Positions 52,823 through 62,772 of a DNA stretch of 64,000 bases are shown piece by piece (position 1 is the stretch's first letter; each line of letters opens with the position of its first letter). Origin of the DNA: Campanula takesimana (lineage: Eukaryota; Streptophyta; Magnoliopsida; Asterales; Campanulaceae); NCBI GenBank assembly GCA_026119855.1, contig JAOWBW010000282.1:372001-436000 (forward strand). Reading direction: 5' to 3'. The notes under the pieces were generated by a model, which was given only the letters and a program-made list of their open reading frames with translations, did no database searches and had not been told where the DNA came from. The translations under genes and the position numbers were made by a program.

Positions 52823-52823
52823 C

Positions 52824-54256
52824 TGTTGGGTTTCCAAGTGACATGCGCAGCGGAAAATAGCAATTAAAATTTTTGTGAAACCCAAAGCCATGGATCCGTT
52901 CATATGATTAAATCAAATACAAATGAATAGAGGAAAAACTAACCCTTGATGTCTATGAATTCTAGCTTTGATTTTGGTGAAGAACTTGAAGCTTTATCAC
53001 GGACAAAATTCACGAACTTTGAAGATGATAAAATTCACCCTCTAGTGGTATCCACACCACGAACGAATATCAAGGAGCTTCTTGATCTTGGTTGCTAGAC
53101 CAATAATTATGAAAAACACTTTCACAATTTAATAAAGAACTCTATGAATTATTTTGTGAATTATTTTGTTCTTCAATCCAAGATGTCTTGGAACAAAATA
53201 ATAACTCTCTCAAACTCTTTGGAGGCACACAAAACACTAGGGCTAATCGTCTGGCCGAACTTGGCTTTTTATACACAATTAAGACTTATTCCAAATAGGA
53301 ACCTTGTGCCAAAAACCTTCCCAAATCGAATTACGAAATTTTCTGCCGCCAGACCAAGCGCCCGCCTGGTCCAGACCGAGCGCCCGCTCGCTGTCCAGAA
53401 AACCCAGAATTTTCCAAAAATTCCTTTGAGGTCCTTCGACCCTAAATTCCAATACAGTCCTTTTAGTTAAGATTCGTTCTATTTTGTGTGTGACCCTCTA
53501 GGATTATACTAAGTTGGCAATGTGCTTAAACATGAAACCATAAGATATGATTAGGTTCTAGCAAACCGTCATACCTACCCAAATAGTATAACTAGATACA
53601 AGTTCGCATTCCTTTAGAATATGTCACAATCCTTTTGTCCACGATGTCATTGAACACAAGTCATGGTCAAACAGTCAACTTGTCTTGTTCAATACTTTCT
53701 CGATTCCGAATATGTTGATAATTCAAATGCTATTGATCCAATAAATCCATTTGAGTCCGGCCGAACATTTCATCAACATCATTCCTTCGAGGGGCCCAAG
53801 CTTGACATCTCTCCGTGGAGGGACAAATCCATTTAGCTTATTATTCTTCCCAACGGGAATCCAATTATGCCAATCATACCCTTTATAACTACCATGTTAA
53901 GGTAGCGTTTGAATATGTCAAACACAATGTTCATCAAGTGGAAGACTATAATAACTTCATGTCTAAGGATTCAAATGACATAACTAATATGAGATATATG
54001 TTTGACATAGACCATGACATAAATCTCATACATCGGGTCATGTCCAGTACCTTGTTCCAAACAAGTACCCATAAATCTAACATGATCATCCCATGATCAT
54101 TTAGCCTTTATACTAGTGCTTAACAAGTACTAGGGACGGGGATTATTATAAGTAAACATGAACAACAATAATAATCAAAACATCTCTTTATTGATATGAA
54201 ATAAATGATAACAATTACAACGTTTATTAAACGTGCCTAGGGCACCACTACCAACA
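52824..54256 (-). repeat. Copia-2 LTR E (shared by two copies)
   Basis: 1433 bp, same length as LTR D. On the left it adjoins a primer-binding site, as a 5' LTR does; on the right it adjoins a polypurine tract and RNase H sequence, as a 3' LTR does. GC-rich cluster at 53345-53395. Confidence 0.92.
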
Positions 54257-54270
54257 ATCTCCCACTTGCC

Positions 54271-54846
54271 CTAGGCCCAATCTCCCATGTATCTAATACC
54301 CATGGACCTAACATGACCTTCATGTTTAGCTTGTGGAAGTCCCTTTGTTAGCGGGTCCGCAACATTGTCATCAGTGGGTACTCTGCATATATTCACGTCA
54401 CCTCTCTTAATGATTTCACGAATCACATGGTAACGCCTAAGTATGTGTTTGGATTTCTGATGTGCCCTTGGTTCCCTTGCTTGAGCAATAGCACCATTAT
54501 TATCACAATAAAGGTCTATTGGATCAGCGATGCTAGGAACCACTCCAAGTTCAGTTATGAAGTTCTTAATCCAAATAGCTTCCTTTGCAGCATCCGATGC
54601 AACAAGATACTCAGCTTCTGTTGTAGAATCAGCGGTTGTACTTTGCTTGGAACTCTTCCAGCTTACAGCTCCACCATTTAACATGAACACAAAACCCGAT
54701 TGCGATCGACTATCATCTCTGTCGGTTTGGAAGCTTGCATCCGTGTAAGCACTTACAACGAGATCACCTTCCATTCCTCCATAGACCAAAAACGAGTCTT
54801 TAGTCCTTCTTAAGAACTTAAGAATCGCTTTTACAGCCACCCAAGA
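54271..54846 (-). pseudogene. Second, truncated Copia-2 copy: RNase H fragment
   Basis: 189 codons ending MGIRYMGDWA, closely matching 47298-47870 (AYTDASFQTDRDDSRSQSGF, STTEAEYLVASDAAKEA). The 5' side is cut at about 54846 within the codons for KAILKFLRRTKDS; everything upstream (gag to RT and the outer LTR) is missing. Confidence 0.92.
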
Positions 54847-55229
54847 TCAAGTCATGTTCAACTGAAGTCCGTATTGCCTTGCTTGAATTCTGTCGTCGTT
54901 GCCGTTGTGCCCAACGAAAAGTGATTTCTAGCCCCAAGAGATGTGTCAGTTATGGGGCTCCAAAAGACAATCGATGCCGAGATAAGGGGTTGCTGATTGT
55001 AAATCCCCTAGAATGCCTTTGATGCCAAGCTTTCATAGTCCCATAATAAATCAACTCTTGGCCCATTCAAATAAAACACCTTTTGTTGTTGACGTGAGCG
55101 AGCCCCAAGAGAGGATTATTGATACCAAGCTTCGAGAGATTGCTAAGCCCCAAATGTTATGGGCTTGTTGTTTACGAGCTTGTAGATGTTGGGATGTGAA
55201 GACCTTTTAATGTAAAGCCGCAAGTTGTC

Positions 55230-55610
55230 TTAGAATCGGCTTGGCCTTGTATTGAGAGCGGATGCACCATTGGGTGGAACTCTTGGAAGTGATCTCCCTC
55301 TTTCTCTTGGTTGGAGATGAATGGCCTTATTGTAGTTGGTACCCAAGTGGCAGAAAGACCATATTGAAAATACAGTAGGGTCCTCGGGAAATGTCTCGTG
55401 GGAGATTGTGATGTTGTTGCGGGTGATAGGGTTTTGATATGATAAAGTCTCAAACGGTACATTTGCTTGAGTCTTCTTGAGTCGAACTAATAACGGATCT
55501 TCGGATGGAGCTTGTGCTTTTGATCTTGGAGAAGGGGGTGCAGTACTTGCAGAAACATTGGGATTGGACGAGGCATTTCCCGCTATAACCCAGTCACGTG
55601 AGTTTAGCAT
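55230..55610 (-). pseudogene. Gypsy (Tat/Ogre-like) protease-region remnant
   Basis: Minus-strand frame of 126 codons. DPLLVRLKKTQANVPFETLS resembles the conserved block (PLLxQLKKTxAxVSxxxLL) that precedes the protease in Tat/Ogre polyproteins. LGTNYNKAIHL followed by PPNGASALNTRPSRF resembles HNKxLxIxV...VLVDNGSALNVxP with the catalytic Asp lost. No downstream RT is present: the sequence to the left reaches the Copia-2 junction. Confidence 0.6.
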
Positions 55611-56000
55611 ATTGAATCTTTTTCCTTTTCTCTATGACTTCCTTCATAATCTCGCTGAAAGTTCTAACAAAAATCATCAAATTCATTCATAACATTGGAG
55701 CCCTTATTCAAAGTCGTGGGTGATGGTGATATTGTTGTGGAAGATAAGGCCTTGGCGTGATAAAATCTCAAACGGTATGTTTGCTTGAGTCTTCTTTCGG
55801 GTGTAGCCTGTGCTTTTGATCTTGGAGAAGGGGGTGTAGTACTTGCAGAAATATTGGGATTGGCCGTAACTCTGGTCGAGTTATCATATTGGCATTTCCT
55901 TGAATCCTTTTCCTTTTCTCTTAGACTTCCTTCATGATCTCGTTGTAAGTTCTAACAAAAATCATCAAATTCATTCTTAACATCGGAACCCTCATTTAAA
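55408..56000. repeat. Imperfect direct duplication of about 300 bp
   Basis: The blocks TTTTGATCTTGGAGAAGGGG (55517 and 55813), TCTCAAACGGTA (55448 and 55766), and TTCTAACAAAAATCATCAAA (about 55662 and 55951) recur in the same order. The offset shrinks from 318 to 288 bp through indels. The duplication lies in the gypsy protease region. Confidence 0.8.
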
Positions 56001-56279
56001 ACCAAGAGACCTTTGACTTGAGGTGTTGAGAGACCCTTGAAGCTTGATCTCTTTCATATAAGACTCGGATAAATTCCCCTAGGGCCCCTAGTCCCAGATT
56101 TAATTACAAAAAATGAAACTCCCAGATGAAATGCCTAATAAGGAGTTCAGCCGAGATTGTTTTTTCCCCTACACCCCAGGCCTCCTTCCCTGGCTCCTTT
56201 GACCAGTCAAACATAGCTGCTAAATACCCAAACTACCCCTACCCCTCAAACAAAACCCACCCCTCCTTTCACACACGAC

Positions 56280-56727
56280 ACACACACGCACACAAATTCT
56301 CTCTCAACCATTTCTCTCTCTAACTCTCTCTCAAGCCTGTCGGGGACGATTACCGGCACAACTCTTCTTCTCCGGCGCTCCTCCCAGTCTCTAACCGACG
56401 GATCTTCTTCTCCGATGAACAATCACTTCTCCATCATCATGTCGTCGCTCGCGCCATCGCCATCACCTGTATTTGTTCGGAAGTTCTTGTCTTCTTGATG
56501 CCACTTATTCCTCCGACGAAGATCATCGGAGACCAGCGATGAATTCATCACCTAAGCGACGCAAAATTATTCATGAAATTTTCCTACCCTACGACGATGC
56601 CGGTGAAAAGACGAGAATGGAATGTTCCGGTAAGATGGGCGAGAATAATTTGAAAGCCCTAATTTCCCCCCAAAATTTACTGTTTTTTATTATTTTTTTT
56701 AACTTCAATACTATGGCTTTAGTTTAG
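56280..56727 (+). pseudogene. Gene-like exon inside the Mutator-like element (possible capture)
   Basis: A CT-rich plant-type leader (TCTCTCTCTAACTCTCTCTC) is followed by CG-rich coding-like sequence. One frame from 56473 reads LLDATYSSDEDHRRPAMNSS, then PKRRKIIHEIFLPYDDAGEK and MECSGK, after which GGTAAGATG (about 56627-56635) looks like a 5' splice site. The basic PKRRK is nuclear-localisation-like. I do not recognise the protein. Downstream (56640-57000) is T-rich and intron-like. The downstream exons are absent, as expected for a captured fragment. Confidence 0.45.
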
Positions 56728-56999
56728 GGATTTAATTTCAGCTGTGGGCCGTTTTTTTTTTTAAATAAAAATTTTGTGGGGCCTTTTGCTTCTTTTGTTA
56801 TGGTTACTTTTGCCCCTTTGCTGCAACTAGATTAAAAAACAATGTTCTCTTTTTATGAGTTTGAATTTAAAGATGAATCTCATGTAACTATTACAAATTA
56901 CTAAATTGAGCCCTAATTTTGATTTTGGGAATAATGTTTGATTAGTAGTAATGCATACATTGCCTTGTGTATATCCAGTATTTAGTTTAAGGCTTTGTT

Positions 57000-57190
57000 T
57001 TCAGTTTCATACAACTTGGTTGTCTTTGCAATTGCATCACCTGTTTCAATTTGGGGGATTATGGTTGGGTTTTTTTTCCCTGAAGTATCTCATAATGTTC
57101 TCAAGTTAATTGCATCACCTGTTTTAACTTAGTTGTCTTTGCAATTGCATCACCTGATTCAACTTGGTTGTGCTTGCAATTGGTGAAGTA
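57000..57190. repeat. Imperfect tandem repeat TTGTCTTTGCAATTGCATCACCTG
   Basis: Three copies at about 57017, 57126 and 57167 of GTCTTTGCAATTGCATCACC or a close variant, in intron-like DNA of the Mutator-like element. Confidence 0.7.
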
Positions 57191-57719
57191 TATAGAGTGG
57201 TACGTTGTTAGTCACTAGATGATGATGGTGAAGTACATAAAGAATGTATGAACTCGTTAGTTACCCATTTTTCCCTCGAAAAGTTGGTTTTTTTAGTTGA
57301 TACTAGGAATTGAGCGTTTGAGGGGGCAGGGGGAGGGGGAGTTTGTGGGTGTGTGTGTGAGGTGTATTTGGTGGTTGACCGGTGATGGTTGTTTAGCACA
57401 ACACGAGCTTTTATTAGTCAGTGTTGTACGATGCAATCCATAAAAACATATCCAAATGAAGGTTTTGAAACGACTTAGTGTGCACACACAGACAGACAGA
57501 TTGTTTTGCAAGAAAGGGTGAGTATCAATTTCAAAGGAAAAACTCTCCACATGTTATTAAGCATTTCATATGCAGAGAAGTAATCGAGTAACCTGTTCCC
57601 AAATGAAGGGAAAGTAAATACACATTTTCTTTTTGTTAAAATTGTAATTTTGTAGTTGATGTTAATTTACTTGAGTTTTTTGTTACTTTTGGTTTAAAAT
57701 AACTCTTATAGTTAAATCA
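57191..57719. other. Non-coding part of the Mutator-like element
   Basis: No domain recognised. Includes a G-rich stretch GGGGGCAGGGGGAGGGGGAG (57323-57342) with G-quadruplex potential on the plus strand. Confidence 0.5.
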
Positions 57720-58700
57720 TAAGAGGCGAATTTGACTCATATATCAATTATAAGAGTTTGACATTTTTCTAAAAAAATGAAAAAAAGTGAAATTTTTTGA
57801 CTCTTATATGTTAATTATGTTAATTACGAGTAATATATAAGACTCTACACTATTAATATATAAGACTTTTTACTCGAACAAGACTGAAAAGTCTCATGAA
57901 CATGGTCTGAACCTGATAATAAGACTAAAGTCTTATTGAACCTGTTCATAAGACTTTTCTCTTATGAATAATAATATGTATTATAAGAGCTATTTTCAGT
58001 CTCATTAAAACATGTTCATTTGAATCTGTGTTCATAAGACTAAAATTCTTATTGAAGCTATTCATAAGACTTTTCAATCTCATTAAAACATGTTCATAAG
58101 ACTTTTGACTCTTATATGTTAATTATGTGTCAGTTATAAGAGTTTGACCAAGTTTGACCAAAAAAATGTATTATTTTTTTTTTTGTTAAAAAATGAAAAA
58201 AGTATTTTTGGTAACTCTTATATGATAATTATGTGTAAGTAATAAGAGTTTGACTGCTGTTTGACCAAAAAAATTTGTTGTTTTTTTTTTCTGTAAAAAA
58301 ATATGGAAAAAGTGAATTTTTTGACTCTTATGTGTTAGTTATAAGAGTTTGACTGTTGTTTGACCAAGTTTGACCAAATTTGACTAAAATTTTTTATTAT
58401 TTTTGTCTAAAAAATGAAAAAAGTAATTTTTGTAACTCTTATATGATAATTATGTGTTAGTTATAAGAGTTTGACTGCTGTTTGACCAAGTTTGACCAAA
58501 AAATTATTATTATTTTTTTTGTAAAAAAATAGAAAAAGTGAATTTTTTGACTCTTATGTGTTAGTTATAAGAGTTTGACTGTTGTTTGACCAAGTTTGAC
58601 CAAATTTGACCAAAAAAATTATTATTTTTTTGTAAAAAGAATAAAAAAGTAATTTTTTAAACTCTTATATGATAATTATGTGCAAGTTATAAGAGTTGAC
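57720..58700. repeat. Palindromic tandem array (subterminal repeats)
   Basis: About seven well-formed units 100-115 bp long, starting near 57799, 58107, 58208, 58322, 58434, 58548 and 58660. Each has CTCTTATATG ... GTTATAAGAG inverted words, then TTTGACC runs and an A/T spacer (AAAAAATGAAAAAAGT). Units alternate between a GACTCTTATGTGTTAG form and an AACTCTTATATGATAAT form, giving a dimeric higher-order period of about 225 bp. Related to 1-150 and 1241-1620. Confidence 0.85.
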
Positions 58701-58850
58701 TAAAATTTGACCAAAAAAGTAAAGTTGGGAAGAGATGTGAGGGTATTTTAGTCTTCTTACATCATTTTGCTAGTGAGGGGTGTATGAGGAATTTTCCATC
58801 TGGATTTTCCTTATTTGGGTTTGAATCTGGGCTCAGGGGCCCTAGAGTCC

Positions 58851-60271
58851 AAGCCCCATAAGACTTCTCCACATTGCATTGCTTGAGCATTGTTGTCCCA
58901 AAAGACTGTCGGTTGCGAAGCCCCAATATTGCCCTTTGCTTGTACCACTGTAATGCCGTAGCCCAAAAGATTGTAGATTGCGAAGCCCCTTGAGACCTTC
59001 GGTGCCGAATTGAGGAAGCTTCCAATGTTGCACATGACTCCGCCGGGGACACTGAAGTGAATTTTTTCTTGCCGAGGGAGCCTTTAAAACTTGATCGTAC
59101 CCCCTAGAGTGACACCATTGATTATGAGTGGAACGAGAAGGGCCTATCCTTGATCGGGGGAACAAGTATGAGCACACATGACAAGAAGGTGCTTCTCGAC
59201 ATTCCTTTTGAGAGACTTTGAGGATAGTCTCACACATCTTTCTTGAGCGTAGCCCTAGGGCTCATTAACTGTCAAATGAAGCGAGAGAAGTTTTCTTTCT
59301 CGAGTCACATAGACCCTAGGGCGTCATCATTTGTCGATCAAAGCAAGAGACTCGTCCTCGTGTGGGGGAACAAACATAAGAGGACATGGAAATAGTTACG
59401 CCATTTCTCGGCATACATACGTGCAGAAGCTCGAAAATTGAGTCACATGTTGTGGCCATTTGTGATCCAAACCAATTGGCTTGCTGGGGATTACTTGTGC
59501 AACCTCGGGCCTTCTTTTTTCATGAACCCAAAAATGGCACACTGCTGGAGAACAATATCCCAAAACAACCATTGATGGTGCCACATCTTGTCGAGCCTTT
59601 TGCCATTCCAAAGTTGACTCGGTGGGGAATTGGCTTGCTGAGGAGATTCAATGTTGAACTTGTGTCTTCATTAGAGGTCGGGGATCTCTATTTCTCTTTC
59701 CCTTTTCTCTCTCACTCTCTCATTTTTTTTATGACGCACCCTATTTTTTGCCTAGACCGCCCTTTCGGGTTTTCAATCTAGCGGGCATCTCTTTTGCGTC
59801 TTCATTTTTTTTACTCAATTAATGAGAAAGTGTGCATTGACTCTAGCTGAGGAGATAAGACATGTGATTTTGCGGTGAAGACCTCTTGTCACTAAAGATG
59901 AGTGACATTGACTCGACTAGGGAAGTGTCCCTAGTATTGACTTCATGTATGTATATTTTTTGAATAACTCACGAAGGCAAGTAAGTCATTAAAAGAGAAG
60001 AGAAAGAAAGCCCCAGTTTGATTGCAAGAAACTGGGAGTATCGCAAAAAGAAGAGAAACCCTTAGACTCGACAAGGAACGGATAGCGATTCCAAATCTAA
60101 GAAAGTTGTTCAATCTTTTGGTGATTAATTCATTGGCAAATGAATCGTACAAAGATGTCATGACAAGTTCGAGAGGAAGGCCGATCACCATAACGCGCTA
60201 GGGCTAAACATATCTTCTTTCTTGCATGAGACCGGACCCAAAGGTTGCCTACGTTCCTCCAGTGTAGAGGC
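58851..60271 (-). other. Gypsy internal spacer without recognisable domain
   Basis: Contains a direct repeat of about 68 bp (AAAAGACTGTCGGTTGCGAAGCCCC at 58899 and AAAAGATTGTAGATTGCGAAGCCCC at 58967, shown here only as variants of GTTGCGAAGCCCC). Short open frames occur on both strands but none match known domains. It presumably links gag to protease in the decayed gypsy element. Confidence 0.4.
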
Positions 60272-60289
60272 TCAGGTCACCGTAGTTCT

Positions 60290-60380
60290 TATGGATGCTC
60301 CATTCGCAGTGATGAATTGTTGCTTCGTCGTGATTGTTGTCGATGTTGCTTCGTCGTGATTGTTGTCGATGTTGCTTCGT
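60290..60380. repeat. TTGTTGTCGATGTTGCTTCGTCGTGA repeats
   Basis: About three copies of a 26-bp GTTGCTTCGTCGTGATTGTT-type unit, at 60310, 60336 and 60362 approximately. Low-complexity part of the gypsy gag-downstream region. Confidence 0.8.
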
Positions 60381-60493
60381 CCTTCGTTTGGTGGAATGAT
60401 GTTGATCTTGTACTTCTTTGATTGAGGGGGATTTTTTTTTTTTTTTTTGTGCTCTAACTTTTGCCTAGGTTGATTTGAGGATTTCAACCTAGT

Positions 60494-60496
<3 letters not shown>

Positions 60497-60533
<37 letters not shown>
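60497..60533. repeat. Poly(T) run of 37
   Basis: Uninterrupted T run, preceded at 60429-60449 by a shorter one. On the minus strand this is poly(A), which could be an internal A-tract or an insertion scar; no adjacent retroposed sequence was recognised. Confidence 0.9.
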
Positions 60534-60536
<3 letters not shown>

Positions 60537-60946
60537 TCCCCTTTTGAAAACTTTGCTTCATGATTGTTGCTCCACCTTTCTTTGTCTTGATTTCGTCGTT
60601 GTTGATGTCTTCGTTGTTGATGCCGTCGTCGATGTTTAGCCCCTAGGCGTTCAAGCAATGGCCTTCATTCCAAAACTTGTTTAGACATTTTTTTATCATT
60701 TTGCCAAGAATTAAATTGAACAACTTGGAGGAGTGTATGAGGACAAGAACGACCTTTATTTGATGACGCAATGGACTCGAACATTTAACATAGGACGAGA
60801 GAAAACATTAATGCACACTTAAGAGGACTTTTGACTCTTTTTTTTTTCCTACTACTAGGTAGAGAAAGATAAACGGAGATAGCTGTTGTAGTCCCCATTG
60901 TCGTTGTAGCCTTCCTTGCGGCATGATCTCTTGTTGAGACCCTATT

Positions 60947-61578
60947 TCAAATCTGAGCCCCTTCCTTGATGAGTTCTTTCATATTCTCACTCTCTAACTG
61001 TTGCTCTTCAACCATGGTAAACTCACCATTGTCAATCAAGTCTTGGATGATGTTGCGGATGGAGAAGCATTCCTCGGTGAGGTGACCGCTGCATAGGTGA
61101 TAGTCACACCACTTGTGGTGGGCATGGTTGCGACGCAATGGTTGTGGTTGCTTGTACCCTTGGAGAGGAGAAATTTGTCCCTTTGCTTTGAGATCTTCAT
61201 AGGCCTTGGTGACGGTCATACCTTGGGGGGAGTGTAGACACGGTCGTTGGTAGAACCTTTGTGACTTTTGAGAGGCGAGCCACTTGAACATGCCTTACCG
61301 TTGACCTTTGCCTTGTTATCGGTGAGCTCTCGTAAACGGGCCTTAAGTTCGGACACTTCTTCCTTATGAATTATCCTCTCGAGATCAAGACGGGCTTGCC
61401 ATAAATCATCCTTGCGGCGGGCTTCCTCGACAAGTCTATCCATTTGTTCCCCCATGTCTCTTATTATGTTGAAGAGCCTTTCGTTGGACACGGAAGCATT
61501 CTCACCCTTGTTGTTGTTTCCGCTTGAAGCCATTGGACCTATGGAGAGAACACGATTGATCTTAGGTTGGCCCCACAA
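60947..61578 (-). pseudogene. Gypsy (Tat/Ogre-like) gag C-terminal part
   Basis: Two overlapping minus-strand frames (61578-61216 and 61291-60947) joined by a frameshift at the G-run near 61225-61231. The first has a coiled-coil-like stretch (MGEQMDRLVEEARRKDDLWQ, SELKARLRELTD). The second has KAYEDLKAKGQI, then the knuckle HHKWCDYHLCSGHLTEECFS and IRNIIQDLIDNGEF, the CxxH-x4-GHxTxxC-x~8-IxxLI pattern of Tat/Ogre gag. It ends in a stop at 60947. The N-terminal capsid-like half of gag is not recognisable to the right. Confidence 0.72.
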
Positions 61579-62755
61579 ATACCTTTTGAATCAAATGATT
61601 TAACCCACGAACAAGAGAAAAGACTCAAACCACATAAAGAAAAATGACTCTTTTTTTTTTATTTATTTACAAAAGTCGGAAGGACGTAGTCCTTTTTGGG
61701 GTTTCTAAGAAAAGATAATGGAATCGTCACACTAGTATATAGACCTTCTCGCGGTCCCATATACTCATCGGATTCCACCACGCTTGTGATTCCTACATGT
61801 GTCGGGATTAAACTAAATTAATGTCATAAAGCATACATGCGGGGACGGATTTTTTACTTTCGTCCATAATAACCACTTTGGGGACGGAGTTTTATTTTGT
61901 CCATAACAACCATTTGTTTCTTTTGGAAACGGCATGTATGATTTGATGACATTAGTTTAGGGAAATCTCGGTACATGAAAACCGACTTGGTCACGGAGTG
62001 TTAGACCCTAACTAGAATTGTGTAGTTGGTGCTCGGCTAAAGAGAGGCTTAAGGTCACCCCCGGCATGTAGTCATGAACTACGCCACGGGCTGAGGTTTA
62101 CCGCTTCGAAAGAGTCAAGGTCGAGTGGAGCTTGAAACTTTCTAGGACGGGCCTTGACGGGTTTGGGGTTGGACTTGTACGACTCGATTGTGAGCAGTTG
62201 ATAAGAATTGTGCGCGTAGTGTGAGGTCTAACAAGTGACAATTTTTTTTTTTCAAAATAAAAAAGAAATAAAAGCAAATAAGCACATAATTTACAACTTT
62301 CGAATCACCCGTGTGACCGATAAAAATAAACAGAAAGTAAAATCAGTCTATCTGCGGGCCCGGTGCCCACACACTGTCAAACTGTCCATTCTGTTCACTG
62401 TTTCTGTTCTGGAAAATGGACCAGAAGCGCGCGCGTTTTAGTGCCTACTCGGGAGGCGCGCGCGTTAGACTGAGAGAGGTGGAGGCGCCCGTTTCTGGGT
62501 AGTACCTGCAAATCAGTGGGTTCAAGGGACTGCCTTGACCCTAAATAAATAATTCTTTTCCCTGCAGACATTGTTAGCACAGAAACATGGAATTGAAGGA
62601 CAAGACGAAAGGCGGGTGATTCTGGTAATTAGGGTCGGACGCGCGCTCTTTAGGCCAAGAAGGCCAGAGCGCGCGCTTCCCACGCTTTTTACCAGAATGC
62701 CCAGAAAATAGAAATAAGAACACCCAAAAACGAAAACGCAAGTTTAACCCTCTAT
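61579..62755 (-). other. Gypsy leader region
   Basis: Between the 5' LTR and the gag remnant. No conserved ORF. Holds two GC-rich clusters, 62420-62500 (AGCGCGCGCG, GGAGGCGCGCGCG, GAGGCGCCCG) and 62635-62690 (GACGCGCGCTC, AGAGCGCGCGC), and a repeated GGGGACGGA(T/G)TTT...CCATAA(T/C)AACCA block (61840-61915). Confidence 0.6.
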
Positions 62756-62772
62756 ATCCCCAGCGGAGTCGA
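62756..62772 (-). promoter_or_regulatory. Probable gypsy primer-binding site
   Basis: Minus strand TCGACTCCGCTGGGGA next to the 5' LTR. CGACTCCGCTGGGGA-like sequence is familiar from primer sites of Tat/Ogre-type gypsy elements; the exact tRNA was not verified. Confidence 0.6.

Larger units (their letters stand above)
45851..54846 (-). mobile_element. Copia-2: LTR-internal-LTR-partial internal tandem element
   Basis: LTR D (45851-47283), a full internal region (47284-52823), LTR E (52824-54256) and then a second internal fragment (54257-54846) that starts again at the polypurine-tract side and runs through RNase H. The last breaks off in CAGCCACCCAA and joins gypsy sequence. LTR E is therefore both the 5' LTR of one copy and the 3' LTR of another. 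It is the same family as Copia-1 but a distinct subfamily (LTR 1433 versus 1523 bp). Confidence 0.92.
56080..58850. mobile_element. Mutator-like element with gene-like exon and palindromic array
   Basis: Inverted ends of about 55-60 bp, imperfect: left TAGGGCCCCTAGTCCCAGAT then AAACTCCCAGATGAAATGCC; right (complement) TAGGGCCCCTGAGCCCAGAT then AAAATCCAGATGGAAAATTC. It is inserted in the gypsy internal region. No transposase is visible. Inside are a leader/exon with a splice donor (56126-56625), an intron-like stretch, and an array of palindromic units (57720-58700). A 9-bp duplication was not found. A second copy of its right end lies at 1241-1715. Confidence 0.6.

Noticed and set aside
58299..58700. 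Helitron end (array followed by CTAG and a GC palindrome)
   Set aside because: The element has inverted repeats at both ends, which Helitrons lack, and no 5' TC / 3' CTRR-hairpin pair could be defined.
60272..60658. Minus-strand frame with a long Lys run
   Set aside because: It is created by the 37-base poly(T) run and low-complexity GTTGTCGATG repeats.
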